The notes below the pieces were generated by a model. It searched no databases, was not told where the DNA came from, and saw only the letters and a program-made list of their open reading frames with translations. Positions 34,508 through 43,545 of a DNA stretch of 54,452 bases are shown in pieces. How positions within the stretch are numbered: position 1 is the stretch's first letter; each line of letters starts with the position of its first letter. Location: the NCBI GenBank assembly GCA_027449125.1, contig DAIDME010000074.1:1-54452 (forward strand), read 5' to 3'. The DNA comes from Solirubrobacterales bacterium (GTDB lineage: Bacteria > Actinomycetota > Thermoleophilia > Solirubrobacterales > Solirubrobacteraceae). The translations under genes were made by a program, and so were the position numbers.

Positions 34508-36739
34508 ATGGCTGAAGCCAGCACGATCAGCTGGGAGCGGGGCACGGACGGCATCGTCGTCCTGACGCTCGACGACCAATCGCAGTCGGCCAACACGATG
34601 AACAGCGCCTACGTCGAATCCATGCGCGCGGTCGTGACCCGTCTGCAAGAGGAGCGCGACCAGGTCACCGGCGTGATCATCACATCCGCCAAGAAGACCT
34701 TCTTCGCCGGCGGCGATCTCAATGCCCTGCGTCAGGTCTCCAAGCAGAGCGCAGCCGAGTTCACCCGGTTCCTGGGCGAGATCAAGGCGCAGCTGCGAGC
34801 GATCGAGACGCTCGGCGTGCCGGTCGTCGCGGCGATCAACGGCGCTGCGCTGGGCGGTGGCCTGGAGATCGCCCTGGCCGCACACCGGCGCGTGATCGTC
34901 GACGATCCCAGCGCGGTGATCGGCTTTCCGGAGGTCAGCCTGGGCCTGCTTCCGGGTGCCGGCGGCGTCACGCGCACGGTTCGGATGCTCGGCATCGCGC
35001 AGGCGCTCATGCAGGTGCTGCTCCAGGGGATGAAGCGCTTCCGGCCGGCCGAGGCCAGGGAGCTCGGGCTTGTCGATGAGGTCGTTGCGAGCGTTGACGA
35101 GCTGATCCCTGCGGCCAAGCGCTGGATCGCCGAGCAACGCGCATCGGGCGCACCGGCCGGGCAGCCCTGGGACACCGCAGAGAAGTACCGGATCCCCGGC
35201 GGCACGCCGTCGACGCCGTCACTGGCAGCCAACCTTCCCGCGTTCCCCGCCAACCTGCGCAAGCAGCTCAAGGGCGCCAACATGCCGGCGCCGCTGGCGA
35301 TCATGGCAGCCGCCGTGGAGGGGACGCAGGTGGACTTTGACCACGCGCTGGAGATCGAGACGCGTTACTTCGTCAAGCTGGCGACCGGCCAGGTTGCCAA
35401 GAACATGATCCAGGCGTTCTGGTTCGACCTGAACCGCGTGAACGGCGGCCGCGGCCGGCCGGCGGACGGTGCGCGCTACCGAGCCCGGAAGGTGGTGGTT
35501 CTCGGTGCCGGCATGATGGGTGCGGCGATCGCCTACGTGTGCGCCAAGGCCGGCATCGAGGTGGTGCTCAAAGACGTCACGCTCGAGGCTGCCCAGCGCG
35601 GCAAGGGCTACTCGGAGAAGCTGCTGGCCAAGGCCGTCGAGCGTGGCCGTTCCACAGAGGCGCAGGCGGACGCGCTGCTCGCGCTGATCCACCCGACCGA
35701 CAGCGCCCAGGACGCCGCCGGCGCCGACCTCGTGATCGAGGCGGTCTTCGAGGACCCATCGCTCAAAGACAGCGTCTGGCGCGAGATCGAGCCGCATGTC
35801 GCGCCGGACGCGCTGCTCGGCTCGAACACCTCGACGCTGCCGATCAGCGGCCTGGCGGCGAGCGTCACACGCCCCGACGACTTCATCGGCATCCATTTCT
35901 TCTCGCCCGTGGACAAGATGCCGCTCGTGGAGCTGATTCGCGGTGAGCGCACCAGCGACGCCGCGACCTACAGAGCGCTTGACTTCGTCGCGCAGATCAA
36001 GAAGACCCCGATCGTCGTGAATGACAGCCGCGGCTTCTATACCAGCCGCGTGATCGGCACCTTCATCGACGAGGGCATCGCCATGCTCGCGGAGGGCATT
36101 CCGCCGGCCACGATCGAGCAGGCGTCGTCGCAGGCGGGCTACCCCGCGCCGGTGCTGCAGCTCTCAGACGAGCTCAACATGAAGCTGATGCGCAAGATCC
36201 GGCTGGCCGCGCAAGCGGCCGCGCAGCAGGCGGGCGAGACCTGGAAGCGCAGCGGTGCCGAGGCGGTGATCGACCGCATGCTCGACGAGTTCGACCGGCC
36301 CGGACGCCTGGAGGGCCGGGGCTTCTACGAGTACGACGAAACCGGCAGGCGCACCGGTCTGTGGCCCGGTCTGCGTGACGCCTTCCCGCCGGCCCCCGAC
36401 CCGGAGGCGCTGCCGCTGCGCGACCTGGAGGAGCGGATGCTCTTCATCGAGGCGATCGAGGCGGTGCGCTGCCACGACGAGGGGGTGATCGAGTCCGTGG
36501 CCGACGCCAACATCGGCTCGATCATGGGCATCGGCTATCCAGCCTGGACCGGCGGCGCGCTGCAGTACATAAACGGCTACGAGGCGGCTGACGGCGGCGC
36601 TGGCCCGGCAGCGTTCGTCGCCCGCGCCCGTGAGCTCGCGGCCGGCTACGGCGAGCGCTTCGAGCCGCCGGCCTCGCTGGTCGCGCGGGCACGTAGCGGC
36701 AAGCGCTACAGCGACGAGCCGGAGGGTGTTACCGTCTAA
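34508..36739 (+). CDS. fadB: Multifunctional fatty acid oxidation protein (enoyl-CoA hydratase/3-hydroxyacyl-CoA dehydrogenase)
   Basis: A 743-residue FadB/FadJ-type protein. The N-terminal crotonase domain (1 to about 280) has the oxyanion segment FFAGGDLNAL and GAALGGGLEIALA, plus FPEVSLGLLPGAGG with the catalytic Glu. The NAD-binding domain starts at about 325 with VVVLGAGMMGAAIAYVCAKA, and the dehydrogenase motif IHFFSPVDKMPLVE contains the catalytic His. C-terminal helical domains follow. It works with the adjacent thiolase as the trifunctional complex. The ATG directly follows the thiolase stop, so translation is coupled. Confidence 0.95.
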   Translation: MAEASTISWERGTDGIVVLTLDDQSQSANTMNSAYVESMRAVVTRLQEERDQVTGVIITSAKKTFFAGGDLNALRQVSKQSAAEFTRFLGEIKAQLRAIETLGVPVVAAINGAALGGGLEIALAAHRRVIVDDPSAVIGFPEVSLGLLPGAGGVTRTVRMLGIAQALMQVLLQGMKRFRPAEARELGLVDEVVASVDELIPAAKRWIAEQRASGAPAGQPWDTAEKYRIPGGTPSTPSLAANLPAFPANLRKQLKGANMPAPLAIMAAAVEGTQVDFDHALEIETRYFVKLATGQVAKNMIQAFWFDLNRVNGGRGRPADGARYRARKVVVLGAGMMGAAIAYVCAKAGIEVVLKDVTLEAAQRGKGYSEKLLAKAVERGRSTEAQADALLALIHPTDSAQDAAGADLVIEAVFEDPSLKDSVWREIEPHVAPDALLGSNTSTLPISGLAASVTRPDDFIGIHFFSPVDKMPLVELIRGERTSDAATYRALDFVAQIKKTPIVVNDSRGFYTSRVIGTFIDEGIAMLAEGIPPATIEQASSQAGYPAPVLQLSDELNMKLMRKIRLAAQAAAQQAGETWKRSGAEAVIDRMLDEFDRPGRLEGRGFYEYDETGRRTGLWPGLRDAFPPAPDPEALPLRDLEERMLFIEAIEAVRCHDEGVIESVADANIGSIMGIGYPAWTGGALQYINGYEAADGGAGPAAFVARARELAAGYGERFEPPASLVARARSGKRYSDEPEGVTV

Positions 36740-36745
36740 GCCGAC

Positions 36746-37666
36746 ATGTCCGGTCGGCGTCGGGGAGGCTCGTCTTGGCTGCAGGTCGCCAGCGCGGCGC
36801 TGCTGGTGGTGGCCGCCGTGGTGGTCGCCGTGATCGCCGTCTCCGATCTGACCCGTGGTCACGGGCCGACCGTGGGCAAGGCGGTGGCTGCGCCCACCAC
36901 TCAGGCGCGTGACGTCAAGCGCAAGCCGGTCAAGCACGCCGCGATCCATCCGGAGTTCGTGCGCAACGCGACGCCGCAGCCGGGGTGGCGCAGGTACACC
37001 GGTCCGGTGCCGATCCTCGTCTACCACGCGCTCGGACCGCCGCCGCCGGGCGCGCCGTTCCCGCTGCTCTATGTCTCCTACGGCAACTTCAAGGCGGAGA
37101 TGGCCTGGTTGTATCAGAACGGCTACCAGGCGGTCACGCTGGACGAGGTGCTGAACGCCTGGTACCACGGCGGCACCCTGCCTGCCAAGCCGATCGTGAT
37201 CACGTTTGACAACGGCTACCCCGAGCAGGTGCGCTTCGCGCCACACGTGATGGCCAAGTACGGCTGGCCCGGCGTGCTGGACGAGATCACCGAGAACCAC
37301 CTGCCGCCGAGTTACATCTGGCCCGTGATCCACAGGGGCTGGGAAGTGGACTCACACTCGCTCACCCACCCTGACCTCGTCACCGCCACGCCCGCTGAGC
37401 TGAGGGCGCAGGTCTATGACTCGCGGCTCTACCTGCAGAAGACCTTTCACATACCTGTCAACATGTTCTGCTACCCGTCGAGTGAATATGACACCGCCGT
37501 GATCAACGCCGTCAAGCGTGCGGGCTACACCGCCGCGGTCACCGAGGGCCACGCCTACGCGTTCCGTACCGAGCCGTACCTGCTTCCGCGCTTTGAGATC
37601 GAGGGCGGCGTATCGCAGCTGGCGGCCGACCTCAGCTACTACAAGCCCGCGCACTACGGCTGGTAG
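36746..37666 (+). CDS. Membrane-anchored polysaccharide deacetylase-like protein with altered metal motif
   Basis: A 306-residue protein: one N-terminal TM helix (about 12-33), a linker, then a NodB-type domain from about 88. Motif 1 reads TFDNGY instead of TFDDGY, so the second Asp, a metal ligand in active enzymes, is Asn. Motif 2 is intact (SHSLTHPDL with both His), motif 3 reads MFCYPSSEYD and the last His is in TEGHAYAF. Relatives remove acetyl groups from peptidoglycan or surface sugars; activity here is uncertain. It starts 6 bp after fadB and may be co-transcribed without functional link. Confidence 0.85.
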   Translation: MSGRRRGGSSWLQVASAALLVVAAVVVAVIAVSDLTRGHGPTVGKAVAAPTTQARDVKRKPVKHAAIHPEFVRNATPQPGWRRYTGPVPILVYHALGPPPPGAPFPLLYVSYGNFKAEMAWLYQNGYQAVTLDEVLNAWYHGGTLPAKPIVITFDNGYPEQVRFAPHVMAKYGWPGVLDEITENHLPPSYIWPVIHRGWEVDSHSLTHPDLVTATPAELRAQVYDSRLYLQKTFHIPVNMFCYPSSEYDTAVINAVKRAGYTAAVTEGHAYAFRTEPYLLPRFEIEGGVSQLAADLSYYKPAHYGW

Positions 37667-37695
37667 CGCGCCTGCAACGGCGCGTCATTTGCTGA

Positions 37696-37715
37696 AACGC
37701 GTTACTGGAGTAACG
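37696..37715. promoter_or_regulatory. Operator-like dyads before the GH3 gene
   Basis: AACGCGTT (37696-37703) overlaps CGTTAC-TGGA-GTAACG (37700-37715), about 50-70 bp before the glycosidase start. Such A/T-flanked CG-centred palindromes are typical of LacI-type sugar operators; no LacI gene is next to it. Confidence 0.5.
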
Positions 37716-37765
37716 TGGCCGCTCCCGGGGAAGCCTCGGTCTCGTAGAGCGGCGAACGGAGTGGG

Positions 37766-40027
37766 ATGGACACGCAGTTGGACACTGATACCTCGGCCGT
37801 GCTGGCGGCGCTGACCCTGGAAGAGAAGGCGGCGCTGCTGGACGGCTCGGACTTCTGGCACACCGAGGCGATCGAGCGTCTGGGAATCCCTCGCGTGCTC
37901 GTCTCCGACGGGCCTCACGGCCTGCGCAAGGTGGTGGCCCCCGACGACGCGTCGATCGAACACTCGGATCGGGCCACCTGCTTCCCGCCCGCGGCGGGGC
38001 TGGCGTCCTCGTGGGACCAGGAGCTCGTCGGACGCGTCGGTGACGCGCTCGGTCGTGAATGCCGGGTAGCCGGGGTCTCGGTGCTGCTCGGCCCGGGCGT
38101 GAACATGAAGCGCTCGCCGCTGTGCGGCCGTAACTTCGAGTACTTCTCCGAGGATCCGCTGCTTGCCGGCGTGCTCGCAGCCGCCTGGGTCGGGGGCGTG
38201 CAGAGCCACGGGGTTGGCGCCTCGCTCAAGCACTTCGCCGCCAACAATCAGGAGGCCGACCGCCTGCGGGTCTCGGCTGAGGTCGACGAGCGCACGCTGC
38301 GCGAGATCTACCTGGCCGCGTTCGAGCGGGTCGTGACCGAGCGCCAGCCGTGGACGGTGATGAGCTCATACAACCGCATCAACGGCGTCTACGCGTGTGA
38401 GAACCGCTGGCTGCTGACCGACGTCCTGCGAGAGGAGTGGGGCTTTCAGGGGCTGGTCGTCTCTGACTGGGCGGCCGTGGACAATCGCGCGGCGGCGCTG
38501 GCTGCCGGCTGCGACCTGGAGATGCCCTCATCCAGCGGCGTCGGCACGCACGTGATCCTGGATGCAGTCGCCGCCGGCCGGCTGAGCGAGGAGCAGGTGG
38601 ATGTGGCGGTGCGACGCGTGCTCGAGCTGGTGGCGCGCGCGGGTGAGCGTGAGCCGCTCGACGGGTTCGATGTCGATTCTCACCACGCGCTGGCGCGCGA
38701 GGCGGCGGCCGCCAGCGCCGTGCTGCTCAAGAACGAGGCCGGCCTCCTGCCGCTTGACCCGGATCATGGCGGGCCGGTGGCGGTGATCGGGGAGTTCGCG
38801 CGGACCCCGCGGTACCAGGGAGCAGGCTCTTCGCAGGTGAACCCGACACGGCTGGACAACGCGCTCGATTCGCTGCGGGCGCAGCTGAACGGCCGGCGCG
38901 AGGTGATCTTCGCGCCCGGCTTCGAGCTCGAGGCAGATCAGGCCGATCCGCAGCTGGTCGACGAGGCTGTGCGGGCGGCCGCCGGGGCCGAGACGGCACT
39001 CGTGTTCCTGGGACTGCCACCGTCGCACGAGTCGGAGGGCTGGGACCGCGAGCACATGGACCTGCCGGCGCTGCAGCTCGAGCTGCTCGCCGCGGTCGCG
39101 GCCGTGAACCCCAACGTGGCTGTGGTGCTCTCGAACGGCGCCGCCGTGCTGACGGCGCCGCTCGAACCGCACGCCCGCGCGATCATCGAGGGCTGGCTGC
39201 TCGGGCAGGCAGGGGGCGCGGCGCTGGCCGACCTGCTGCTCGGCCGGGTCTCCCCGTCCGGGCGGCTGGCTGAGACGATCCCGCTCAAGTTCTCGGACAA
39301 CCCCACGATCGGGAACTTCCCGGGCGAGAACCACGAGGTCCGCTACGGCGAGGGGCTGCTGATCGGCTACCGCTGGTATGACGCCCACGAGCTGCCGGTC
39401 GCCTACCCGTTCGGCCATGGCCTCGCCTACACCAGCTTCGGCTACGCCGACCTGCGGGCCGTGGTCAGCGACGATGGCCGGTGGCCGCGAGTCGAGGTGA
39501 CCGTGACGGTGTCCAACACGGGCGCGCGGCCGGGCGCCGAGGTGGTCCAGGTGTACGTCGCCGACCCGGTTGCGAGCGTGTACCGCCCGGCGCAGGAGCT
39601 GCGCGGCTTCGCCAAGGTGATGCTCGAGCCCGGCGAGAGCCGGGAGGTGAGCATCCCGCTGGACGCTCGCGCATTCGCCTACTGGCACGTGGCGCGCGGC
39701 GAGTGGGTCGTGGAGGGCGGTGACTTCGAGCTGCGCGTAGGCGCCTCGACTCGCGACATCCGCCTTTCGACGACGGTCGCGCTGGTGGGTGGCGAGGTGG
39801 CCGCGCCGCTCACATCCAGATCGACCCTCGGGGAGTTCCTCGCGGACGCTGCGGCGTCGGAGTGGCTGCTCGCGCAGCTGCGCCGCTCACCGCTCGGCGA
39901 GCGTGTGATCGGCACGCACCTGGGCAAGATGCTCGAGACGGTGCCGCTCACCCGGCTGGCGCGCTTCCCAGGCTCCCCGTTCACCGAGGCGGACATAGAC
40001 GAGTACCTGCGCACCAGGTCTGCGTAG
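37766..40027 (+). CDS. Glycoside hydrolase family 3 beta-glucosidase
   Basis: A 753-residue GH3 enzyme without signal peptide, so cytoplasmic. The TIM-barrel domain opens with LTLEEKAALLDGSDFW and VSDGPHGLRK; KHFAANNQE is the substrate loop and the nucleophile is Asp234 in VVSDWAAV. The alpha/beta sandwich holds the acid/base region, and a fibronectin-III-like domain (about 560-650) ends the conserved part. The order matches bacterial beta-glucosidase/beta-xylosidase proteins. The C-terminal 100 residues are an extra helical tail (ASEWLLAQLRRSPLGERVIG). The exact sugar cannot be read from sequence. Confidence 0.93.
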   Translation: MDTQLDTDTSAVLAALTLEEKAALLDGSDFWHTEAIERLGIPRVLVSDGPHGLRKVVAPDDASIEHSDRATCFPPAAGLASSWDQELVGRVGDALGRECRVAGVSVLLGPGVNMKRSPLCGRNFEYFSEDPLLAGVLAAAWVGGVQSHGVGASLKHFAANNQEADRLRVSAEVDERTLREIYLAAFERVVTERQPWTVMSSYNRINGVYACENRWLLTDVLREEWGFQGLVVSDWAAVDNRAAALAAGCDLEMPSSSGVGTHVILDAVAAGRLSEEQVDVAVRRVLELVARAGEREPLDGFDVDSHHALAREAAAASAVLLKNEAGLLPLDPDHGGPVAVIGEFARTPRYQGAGSSQVNPTRLDNALDSLRAQLNGRREVIFAPGFELEADQADPQLVDEAVRAAAGAETALVFLGLPPSHESEGWDREHMDLPALQLELLAAVAAVNPNVAVVLSNGAAVLTAPLEPHARAIIEGWLLGQAGGAALADLLLGRVSPSGRLAETIPLKFSDNPTIGNFPGENHEVRYGEGLLIGYRWYDAHELPVAYPFGHGLAYTSFGYADLRAVVSDDGRWPRVEVTVTVSNTGARPGAEVVQVYVADPVASVYRPAQELRGFAKVMLEPGESREVSIPLDARAFAYWHVARGEWVVEGGDFELRVGASTRDIRLSTTVALVGGEVAAPLTSRSTLGEFLADAAASEWLLAQLRRSPLGERVIGTHLGKMLETVPLTRLARFPGSPFTEADIDEYLRTRSA

Positions 40028-40050
40028 CGCGCGGCCAGCGGGCCGCGCGC
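40027..40050. terminator. Bidirectional terminator-like hairpin after the GH3 gene
   Basis: A perfect 10-bp stem GCGCGCGGCC/GGCCGCGCGC with loop AGCG lies between convergent genes. Its centre GCGGCC-AGCG-GGCCGC is identical to the hairpin at 4282. Confidence 0.75.
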
Positions 40051-40054
40051 CCCA

Positions 40055-41641
40055 TCAGATCACCAAGCCGTGGCGCACCGTGTTCTCGCTGACGCTGCGC
40101 GCCTCGACGAACGAAAGCAGGTAGTCGGGCCCGCCCGCCTTGGGGCCGGTGCCCGACAGGCGCCCGCCGCCGAACGGCTGACGCCCCACCATCGCGCCGG
40201 TGATCTCGCGGTTGACGTAGAGGTTGCCGACGATCCCCAGGCGGCTGACGTACTCGATCGTGCGCGGGCTGCGGGTGAAGAGGCCGCCCGTCAGGCCGAA
40301 GTCGCCCTCCTGCACGATCCTGACGGCCGCCTCGACGCTGGTCACGCGCTCGCAGGAGAGGACCGGGCCGAACACCTCCTCGCGCACGATCCGCGAGCTG
40401 GACGGCAGGTCCACGAACATCGTCGGCGGCACGTAATGACCGTCGGTCCCGGCCGGGACCTGAGCCTGCACGCGCGGGGCGTGCTCGGCGCCCTCCAGGA
40501 ACGCGCCGATGCGCGTGACCGCCTCAGCGTCGATCACCGCCGACAGGTCGGAGGCGAAGTCCTCCGCCGGCCCCACCCGCAGCGCCGCGATCGCGCCCGC
40601 CAGGCGCTCGCTCAAGGGCTCGGCGATCTCTTCGCAGACGAGCACGCGCGCGGCCGCCGAGCACTTCTGCCCGGCGAAGCCAAAGGCGCTCTTGACGATC
40701 GCCGGCACGGCGTCGTCCAGGTCGGCGTCCGCGTCGACGATGATGCAGTTCTTGCCGCCCATCTCGGCGATCACGCGCTTGACGTGACGCTGGCCCGGGT
40801 GCGGCTCGGCGGCCGCGCGGATGATGTGCTGGCCGGCGGCACACGACCCGGTGAACGCGATCCCATGTACCAGCGGGTGTGCGACCAGCTCACGCGCAGG
40901 CTCGTCGGAGCCGGTCAAGAGCACCACGGCATCCTCGGGGACACCCGCGGCATGGAGCGCCTGCACCAGCGCGTGCCCGCACGCGGGCGTCTGCTCGGCC
41001 GGCTTGAAGACGACCGTGTTGCCGGTCACGAGCGCCGCCGAGACCATCCCGGCGGGGATCGCCAGCGGGAAGTTCCAGGGTGCGATCACGGCGTGCACGC
41101 CGCGCGGGTGGTAGCGCAGCGTGTTGCGCTCGCCCGGCACCTGCAGCAGCGCCACTCCCTGAGCGAGCGCCGCTGCCCCCAGGGCGTAATACTCGAGGAA
41201 GTCGATCGCCTCACAGACATCGGCGTCAGCCTCCGGCCAGGGCTTGCCGGCCTCCAGCACCTCCAGCGCCGCCAGCTCCAGGCGGCGCTCGCGCAGCAGC
41301 CCCGCCGCGCGCTGGAGCGTCCGCACCCTGACGCTCGCCTCCAGCGAGGCCCACGCCGTGAGCGCGGCGTCGGCGCGCGTGACCGCGGCGCGCGCGTCAG
41401 CGGCGGTCCCGGCCGGCGCGACGGCGATCAGCTCTGCCGGGTCGGCTGGGTTGTGCGAGCGCAGCTCGCCGCCGCCGCCGCCACCCGCGCCGTCCGCGCC
41501 CCACGCGGCCCCGCTCGCCGAGCCGATCCGCAGTGGCAGCTTCGTCCGCAGTTCGGCCAGGGCGCGCAGGGCCTGTGCCCGCACCGGCTCGCGGCGGAGC
41601 TCGAGCGCGGGTTCATTGCGAAATGTTGCGTGCGCGGTCAC
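40055..41641 (-). CDS. 1-pyrroline-5-carboxylate dehydrogenase
   Basis: A 528-residue aldehyde dehydrogenase oxidising the proline-derived semialdehyde to glutamate. The catalytic Cys is in GFAGQKCSAAAR and the general-base Glu in VIAEMGGKNC; the NAD-binding GSCAAGQHI and VIAPWNFPLAI are typical. The first 30 residues resemble the linker of PutA proteins. Its ATG overlaps the proline dehydrogenase stop by 4 bp, so both are made together as the split form of PutA. Confidence 0.94.
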   Translation of the reverse strand: MTAHATFRNEPALELRREPVRAQALRALAELRTKLPLRIGSASGAAWGADGAGGGGGGELRSHNPADPAELIAVAPAGTAADARAAVTRADAALTAWASLEASVRVRTLQRAAGLLRERRLELAALEVLEAGKPWPEADADVCEAIDFLEYYALGAAALAQGVALLQVPGERNTLRYHPRGVHAVIAPWNFPLAIPAGMVSAALVTGNTVVFKPAEQTPACGHALVQALHAAGVPEDAVVLLTGSDEPARELVAHPLVHGIAFTGSCAAGQHIIRAAAEPHPGQRHVKRVIAEMGGKNCIIVDADADLDDAVPAIVKSAFGFAGQKCSAAARVLVCEEIAEPLSERLAGAIAALRVGPAEDFASDLSAVIDAEAVTRIGAFLEGAEHAPRVQAQVPAGTDGHYVPPTMFVDLPSSSRIVREEVFGPVLSCERVTSVEAAVRIVQEGDFGLTGGLFTRSPRTIEYVSRLGIVGNLYVNREITGAMVGRQPFGGGRLSGTGPKAGGPDYLLSFVEARSVSENTVRHGLVI

Positions 41642-43032
41642 GGTCTCTCCAGTAGCAGGCGTAGGTCCGCGCCCGAGCCGAGCGCGGCGAGGAAGGAATC
41701 GTTCGAGGTGTTCTCGAGCAGACGGCGGACCAGGTAGGCCATGCCGGCCACGAGGTCGCCGACGGGGCAGTAGACGCGGACCCGGCGGCCGCAGGCGTTG
41801 ATCGCGGCGGCGGTGTCGTCACCGAGGCCACGCAGAACCTGGAGCTCGACCGCCTCCGGCTCCAGGCGCAGAGCGTCGGCGTAGGCGAGCGCGTGCGCCA
41901 GCGAGCGCAGGTTGTGCGAGGCGATGGCGGGGCGCAACGCCAGGCCGCCGGCACGGGCATCGAGCAGCCGCCTGGTCAGGTGCTCGTAGTGGCGGTCACA
42001 GGCGCGGCGGTCCGTGAAGACCGGCGTGCGCCAGCCGTGCTGTGCGGCAAGCACCACCTCGTGATCCCAGTAGGCGCCCTTCACCAGACGCACGGTGAAC
42101 GGCGCGCCGCGGGGGTTGCCCTCCACCCAGGCGAGCAGCCGTTCGAGCTGCTCCTCGGAGTCGGTCAGGTACGCCTGCAGGACGATCCCGGCGGACGGTC
42201 CTGCCACGAACTCGTCGCGCGCGAGCAGTTCCAGGAACAGCTCGGTGATGCTCTCACGCGTGTCCAGCGACTCCATGTCCACGTGTAGGTGGGCGTCGAG
42301 CTCGCGCGCCAGTCGCAGCAGCGCGAGCAGACGCTCGCGTGCTGCTTCCAGCGCGCGCCGCGGCGCGTTTGCCCGCAGGTGTGGCGTGAGCGCGGAGACC
42401 TTCACGCTCAGGTTCGCGCGCGGCAGCGGCCCGAGCCCGTCGTGGTCGAGCATCGGCGCGGGCTGCCAGGCGGCCCCGAGCTGCGCGAGCGTGCGCAGCG
42501 TCTGTGTGCAGCGCTCGGCGTAGAGCTCGCCCTCGCCCTCGGTGAGCGTCGCCTCGCCGAGCAGGTCGAGCGTCACGCAGCGCCCGTGCTCCCAGAGCGA
42601 GCGCAGCTCGCCCGCTGCCGCCTCCGCGTCCTCGCCGGCTATGAAGCGGTGGGCCATCGAGGCCACGCCGAGCGCCGCGGCAGCCGCCGTCGGGAGCTCC
42701 AGCGCGCGCCGCCCGGTCAGCCGCGCCAGCCGCCGGGCGACCCCGGAGTGCTCACCGTCCACCGGGCCCTCGCCGGCCCCGAAGCGCTCGCGCCCCCCGG
42801 CCTCCTCCAGGAGCTCGCTCAGGTGCCGCACGAGCTCTGAGCGGCTGTGGCAGGCGGGACGCACGTCCACGAAGCGGAACAGCGCCGCGCGCAGGCGAGG
42901 ATCGCCGATCAGCCACCGCATCATCAGCTGCTCGGCGCCGGCCCGCGGCCGGCGCAGGCCGCCGCTGGGAAGGCCGGCCGCGAGGCGGCTGCCCCACACC
43001 TGCACCCGTTCGTCCAACGTCACCTCATCCAT
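41638..43032 (-). CDS. Proline dehydrogenase
   Basis: A 464-residue FAD enzyme for the first step of proline degradation, resembling the PutA dehydrogenase barrel. Visible: VDMESLDTRESI, TVRLVKGAYWDHE, ASHNLRSLAHAL and RVYCPVGDLVAGMAYLVRRL, the last forming the proline/FAD site. The N-terminal 120 residues form the helical arm. ATG at 43032 (MDEVTLDER) is chosen over a GTG two codons earlier. It is divergent from the acetyltransferase gene with 30 bp between. Confidence 0.93.
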   Translation of the reverse strand: MDEVTLDERVQVWGSRLAAGLPSGGLRRPRAGAEQLMMRWLIGDPRLRAALFRFVDVRPACHSRSELVRHLSELLEEAGGRERFGAGEGPVDGEHSGVARRLARLTGRRALELPTAAAAALGVASMAHRFIAGEDAEAAAGELRSLWEHGRCVTLDLLGEATLTEGEGELYAERCTQTLRTLAQLGAAWQPAPMLDHDGLGPLPRANLSVKVSALTPHLRANAPRRALEAARERLLALLRLARELDAHLHVDMESLDTRESITELFLELLARDEFVAGPSAGIVLQAYLTDSEEQLERLLAWVEGNPRGAPFTVRLVKGAYWDHEVVLAAQHGWRTPVFTDRRACDRHYEHLTRRLLDARAGGLALRPAIASHNLRSLAHALAYADALRLEPEAVELQVLRGLGDDTAAAINACGRRVRVYCPVGDLVAGMAYLVRRLLENTSNDSFLAALGSGADLRLLLERP

Positions 43033-43062
43033 CGCCACCGGGGATCTTTAGCATGTCACGGC

Positions 43063-43527
43063 GTGATCGAGTTTCGCGAAGGGCTTGTCGACAGCGGTGA
43101 CGGCGCCCGCCTCGAGTCGGAGATGCGCCTCGAGGTACAGGGCATGTACACGGGATTGGATCTCCAGGCGCCCGGCATGCCCCAGGCCGGCCCGGACGAG
43201 CTGAACCCACCCAACGGTCGCTTCATCGTCGGCTACAGGGAGGGCGCGGCGGTCTGCTGCGGCGGCATCAAGCGCCTCGAGGCGGAGGTATGCGAGTTCA
43301 AGCGCATGTACGTGGTGCCGCCGGCGCGTGGCCAGGGTGTCGCCCGTGCCCTGCTCGGCGAGCTGGAGCGCCGTGCGCGCGAGCTCGGCTACACCGTCGC
43401 GCGTCTGGACACGGGCGAGCGGCAGGCCGCGGCAAAGCACCTGTACGAGTCGGCCGGGTACGCGCCGATCGCCAACTACAACGCAAACCCGGTCGCGACC
43501 TACTTCGGTGAGAAGCGCCTGAGCTGA
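43063..43527 (+). CDS. GNAT-family N-acetyltransferase
   Basis: A 154-residue GNAT protein. FKRMYVVPPARGQGVARALLGELERRA includes motif A with the acetyl-CoA pyrophosphate loop RGQGVA, and ARLDTGERQAAAKHLYESAGY is motif B. The GTG at 43063 is chosen; the open frame further upstream runs antisense through proline dehydrogenase. The acceptor is unknown. It converges on the nucleotidyltransferase gene, 18 bp apart. Confidence 0.85.
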   Translation: MIEFREGLVDSGDGARLESEMRLEVQGMYTGLDLQAPGMPQAGPDELNPPNGRFIVGYREGAAVCCGGIKRLEAEVCEFKRMYVVPPARGQGVARALLGELERRARELGYTVARLDTGERQAAAKHLYESAGYAPIANYNANPVATYFGEKRLS

Positions 43528-43545
43528 GCGGCCGCCACCGGTCGC

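Noticed and set aside
37680..37690. Fourth copy of the repeated element (GCGTCATTTGC)
   Set aside because: Shares only GTCATTTG; lacks the palindrome, CAACCAC flank and downstream spacing.
40070..41737. 555-codon plus-strand frame opposite P5C dehydrogenase
   Set aside because: No recognisable motif; antisense to a complete aldehyde dehydrogenase.
42847..43062. 72-residue N-terminal extension of the acetyltransferase
   Set aside because: Overlaps proline dehydrogenase antisense and has no GNAT similarity; the GTG at 43063 gives normal family length.
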